From Jiangella sp. DSM 45060 (GTDB taxonomy: Bacteria; Actinomycetota; Actinomycetes; Jiangellales; Jiangellaceae): 64,000 bases of DNA. The stretch spans positions 6,034,622 to 6,098,621 of the forward strand of contig NZ_LT629771.1 of assembly GCF_900105175.1 (NCBI RefSeq). Reading direction: 5' to 3'. Positions 61,746 to 64,000 of the stretch are shown in pieces (position 1 is the stretch's first letter; each line of letters opens with the position of its first letter). The position numbers were made by a program, and so were the translations under genes. A model generated the notes under the pieces. It searched no databases and was not told the origin of the DNA. It saw only the letters and a program-made list of their open reading frames with translations.

Positions 61746-62873
61746 GTGGCCGTGACCGACGCGTGGACCTGGCCGGCCTACGTGGCCGTGCTGTTCGGCA
61801 CCGTCACGTTCGTCGTGTTCTTCGCGCCGATCGTCGTGATCGAGTCGCGCACGTACGGCCGGCTCAGCCCGCTCCGGCTGGCCGGCGCGGCGCTGTTCGC
61901 GATCTACGGCATGGCGCTGGTGGCCTACACCCTGCTGCCGTGGCCTGAGTCGGACTGGTGCGCTGCGCACGAGGCGCCGCCGGTGCAGTGGCGGCCGTTC
62001 CACTCGATCGACGACATCGTCACCGACACCGCCGGGCTGTCGCTGATGGCCCGGCTGGAGAGCGCGGCCGTCCTGCAGGTCGTCTTCAACGTCGTGCTGT
62101 TCGTGCCGTGGGGACTGTTCCTGCGCCGGTTCTTCGGCCGCGGCCTCGGCCTGACGGTGCTCAGCGGCGCCGCGGTCTCGGTGCTGATCGAGACCACCCA
62201 GGGCACCGGCGTGTTCGGGCTGGCCGGCTGCGTCTACCGCGTGGCCGACGTCGACGACGTGCTGACGAACACGGCCGGCACGGTGATCGGCGCGCTGCTG
62301 GCGCCCGTGCTGCTGCGCTGGATGCCCGGCCAGGAGTTGCGGCGGACCCGCCGCGAGCCACGTCGTGTGACGCGCTCCCGGCGGTTGCTCGGCATGGTGG
62401 TCGACCTCGCCGCCTACACGGCGGTGGCGGCCGTCGTCGCCACCGCCTACCGGGCGTACGTCCTCTACGGCCGCGGCGACGAGCTGCCCGCCGACGCCGG
62501 CTGGGGCGACCGTGCGGTGCCGTCGATCGTGGCGTTCGTGCTGGTGGTGCTGGTGCCGACGCTGTCGGGGCCGGGCGCGTCGCTGGGCCAGCGCGCGCTC
62601 TGGCTGGCGCCGCGGTGGGCCGACGGCGCCGGCCACCGGTCCCGGGCGCTGGCACGGTCGCTGTGCGGGTTCGGTCTCTACAGCCTGCTCGACGTGGTCA
62701 GCGCGCTGCCGCCGCTCGGCGACGGCGTGACCGACGCCGCGGCGTCGCTGACGAACGTCGTCATCGTGGTGTCCGGGCCGGCCGTGGTGTTCGGCGGGCC
62801 GCGCGGGCTGTCGTTCCGGCTGGCCGGCGCACAGCTGGCCGACGCCCGTGCGGAGGCCGCCGCCGCGCGCTGA
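61746..62873 (+). CDS. VanZ-like domain fused to RDD-type membrane domain
   Basis: 375 residues with about nine helices. The N-terminal half (AIYGMALVAYTLLPWP, WRPFHSIDDI, LQVVFNVVLFVPWGLFLRRFFGRGLGLTVLSGAAVSVLIETTQG, DVDDVLTNTAGTVIGALLAP) is a VanZ family domain. The second half (RRLLGMVVDLAAYTAVAAVVATAYRAYVLYG ... GPGASLGQRALWLAPRW) resembles an RDD domain. GTG 61746 or 61752. VanZ proteins give low-level teicoplanin resistance in some bacteria; here function is unknown. Confidence 0.86.
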   Translation: MAVTDAWTWPAYVAVLFGTVTFVVFFAPIVVIESRTYGRLSPLRLAGAALFAIYGMALVAYTLLPWPESDWCAAHEAPPVQWRPFHSIDDIVTDTAGLSLMARLESAAVLQVVFNVVLFVPWGLFLRRFFGRGLGLTVLSGAAVSVLIETTQGTGVFGLAGCVYRVADVDDVLTNTAGTVIGALLAPVLLRWMPGQELRRTRREPRRVTRSRRLLGMVVDLAAYTAVAAVVATAYRAYVLYGRGDELPADAGWGDRAVPSIVAFVLVVLVPTLSGPGASLGQRALWLAPRWADGAGHRSRALARSLCGFGLYSLLDVVSALPPLGDGVTDAAASLTNVVIVVSGPAVVFGGPRGLSFRLAGAQLADARAEAAAAR

Positions 62874-63635
62874 TCAGCGCCGGCGGGCCGGGTGCCGCTG
62901 CCCGATACCGAGCACCAGGCTCCGCGGCAGCCGGGGCAGCGCGGCGGCGGCCACCTTGTACACCGCGCCAGGCACGGACACCACCTTCCGCCGCCGCAGG
63001 TCCTTGAGCGCGGCGGCGACCACGGCGTCGGCGTCGAGCCACATCCACGACGGCAGCCCGGACATGTTCAGCCGGGCGCGATCGTGGAACTCGGTGCGAA
63101 CGAACCCCGGAGCCAGCGCCATCACCTGGACGCCGGTGCCGCGCAGCTGCGGCGCGAGGCCCTCGCTGAACGCCGTCACCCAGGCCTTCGCCGCGCTGTA
63201 CGTGCTGCGCGGCACCCAGCCGGCGACGGAGCTGACGTTGACGACGGCGCCCCGCCCGCGCTCGACCATGCCGGGCAGCGCGGCGTGCGTCAGCCGCAGC
63301 ACCGCCCGCACCAGCACGTCCAGCAGGTACTCCTCGTCGGCGACGTCGTTGCCGAGGAACCGGCCGGGCGCCGCGAAGCCGGCGTTGTTGACCAGCAGGT
63401 CGACCGGGCGGGCGGCATCGAGCAGCCGCCGCTCCACCGCCTCGACCCCGGTCGCGAGGTCGGCCGGCAGCACCTCGGCGCCCACGCCGTAGGCGCCGCG
63501 CAGCTCGCCGGCGACGGCCTCCAGCCGGGCCTCGTCACGGGACACGAGAACGACGTCGTGGCCGCGCGCGGCGAGCGCCCGGACGAAGGCCAGGCCGATG
63601 CCCGCGGTGGGCCCGGTGACGAGTGCCGTTGCCAT
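62874..63635 (-). CDS. Short-chain dehydrogenase/reductase
   Basis: 253 residues. Cofactor loop ALVTGPTAGIGLAFVRALAARGHDVVLVSRDEARLEAVAGEL (Arg after beta-2 suggests NADPH), LVNNAGFAAPGRF, and the active Ser/Tyr/Lys in NVSSVAGWVPRSTYSAAKAWVTAFSEGL. MALAPGFVRTEFHDRA and a C-terminal basic stretch resemble membrane-linked ketoreductases (DltE/hydroxysteroid type). ATG 63635. Its stop abuts that of the VanZ-RDD gene (TGATCA). Confidence 0.9.
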   Translation of the reverse strand: MATALVTGPTAGIGLAFVRALAARGHDVVLVSRDEARLEAVAGELRGAYGVGAEVLPADLATGVEAVERRLLDAARPVDLLVNNAGFAAPGRFLGNDVADEEYLLDVLVRAVLRLTHAALPGMVERGRGAVVNVSSVAGWVPRSTYSAAKAWVTAFSEGLAPQLRGTGVQVMALAPGFVRTEFHDRARLNMSGLPSWMWLDADAVVAAALKDLRRRKVVSVPGAVYKVAAAALPRLPRSLVLGIGQRHPARRR

Positions 63636-63745
63636 GCGCCGAACCCTACGCCGCCGACCACGATGCGAGACCAGCGGCCGAATCGCGATACATCGGGACG
63701 ATCATGGTCACACATCGGTCAATGCGGTCGATAAGGTCATGATTC

Positions 63746-64000
63746 GTGAGCGATCTTTCCCACCCCGCCGTAGCCGACGCGACCCGCTACTTCGACACCT
63801 GGGTCGCCTTCCGGCAGCAGTACGACCGCGTCCCCGGCATCCAGGCCGCGGTCCTCCACGAGGACAAGCTGCTGCTGTCCAGCGCGCACGGGCTCGCCGA
63901 CGTCGAGCACCACGCCGCGCTGACCCCGCAGCACCTGTTCCGGATCGCGTCGCATTCGAAGACGTTCACGGCCACCGCGGTCCTGCAGCTGGCCGAGCGC
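63746..64000 (+). CDS. Serine beta-lactamase/penicillin-binding-protein-like (class C family), 5' part
   Basis: 85 residues to the window edge from GTG 63746: MSDLSHPAVADATRYFDTWV, then RVPGIQAAVLHEDKLLLSSAHG and LFRIASHSKTFTATAVLQLAER. SHSK is the SxxK nucleophile motif of the Beta-lactamase (PF00144) family that includes class C enzymes, DD-peptidases and esterases. No signal peptide, so an intracellular esterase-like role is more likely than lactamase. The rest is outside the window. Confidence 0.85.
   Translation, partial: MSDLSHPAVADATRYFDTWVAFRQQYDRVPGIQAAVLHEDKLLLSSAHGLADVEHHAALTPQHLFRIASHSKTFTATAVLQLAER

Overview
The window is 64 kb of very GC-rich DNA (roughly 70% or more by eye) with dense genes, many GTG starts, ATGA/GTGA stop-start overlaps, TAT signal peptides, lipobox proteins, F420/LLM-type enzymes and a DasR/dre-type GlcNAc regulatory system. 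This is a chromosome segment of a high-GC actinomycete. A soil genus such as Jiangella or a relative would fit, but that assignment is an inference. No rRNA, tRNA, phage or CRISPR was seen.

Layout. 1-8.2 kb: a truncated LLM oxidoreductase divergent from a LysR regulator, a protein phosphatase, two acetyltransferases, purA, a DUF3151-fba operon, an AAA/DUF4143 ATPase with an unusual 23-bp iterated upstream element, and ptsH (HPr). 8.2-21.3 kb: an FCD regulator, a secreted beta-helix protein, an MFS exporter, small metabolic and hypothetical genes including a gene framed by 62-bp direct repeats, a polysaccharide lyase 8 (hyaluronate-lyase-like) with a dre-like operator, RNase H, a small-molecule kinase and a secreted phosphodiesterase. 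21.3-26.3 kb: a TetR-controlled DrrA-DrrB-UvrA-like drug-resistance operon. 26.3-29.3 kb: an SRPBCC protein, a secreted SnoaL-like protein, a MocR regulator and a GNAT.

29.3-42.1 kb: a two-sided sugar-catabolic locus. The minus arm carries an MDR dehydrogenase, an SDR, an ABC sugar importer (binding protein and two permeases), a DapA-family aldolase and a GH36 alpha-galactosidase. A 159-bp element with perfect terminal inverted repeats and a CTAG duplication sits between the second permease and the aldolase. The plus arm carries a second binding protein, two permeases and a ROK regulator. Neither importer has its own ATPase, so both probably use a shared one encoded elsewhere.

42.1-49.6 kb: an amino-sugar PTS locus (ptsI, EIIC, two divergent DasR-like GntR regulators over a dre operator, a double-SIS sugar-phosphate enzyme, EIIB, EIIA, HAD phosphatase). 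Together with ptsH (7.9 kb) and the dre-marked PL8 (15.6 kb) this suggests one GlcNAc-polymer regulon. 49.6-51.4 kb: a membrane protein and a 0.6-kb repeat-rich intergenic region. 51.4-64 kb: a PPOX-type protein, a double ABC-2 exporter operon, a CoA-disulfide-reductase-like flavoprotein, an rRNA/tRNA methyltransferase, two tandem paralogous lipoproteins, an ECF sigma factor with a putative partner, pyrE, a VanZ-RDD fusion, an SDR and the start of a serine beta-lactamase-family protein.

Most unusual non-coding items: a 40-bp palindromic repeat in three copies (11.0, 23.6 and 50.1 kb), each next to a different tandem array; the inverted-repeat element splitting the sugar operon; the 23-bp iterons before the DUF4143 gene; the 62-bp direct repeats; and the dre sites. 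All calls come from reading the sequence without database searches.
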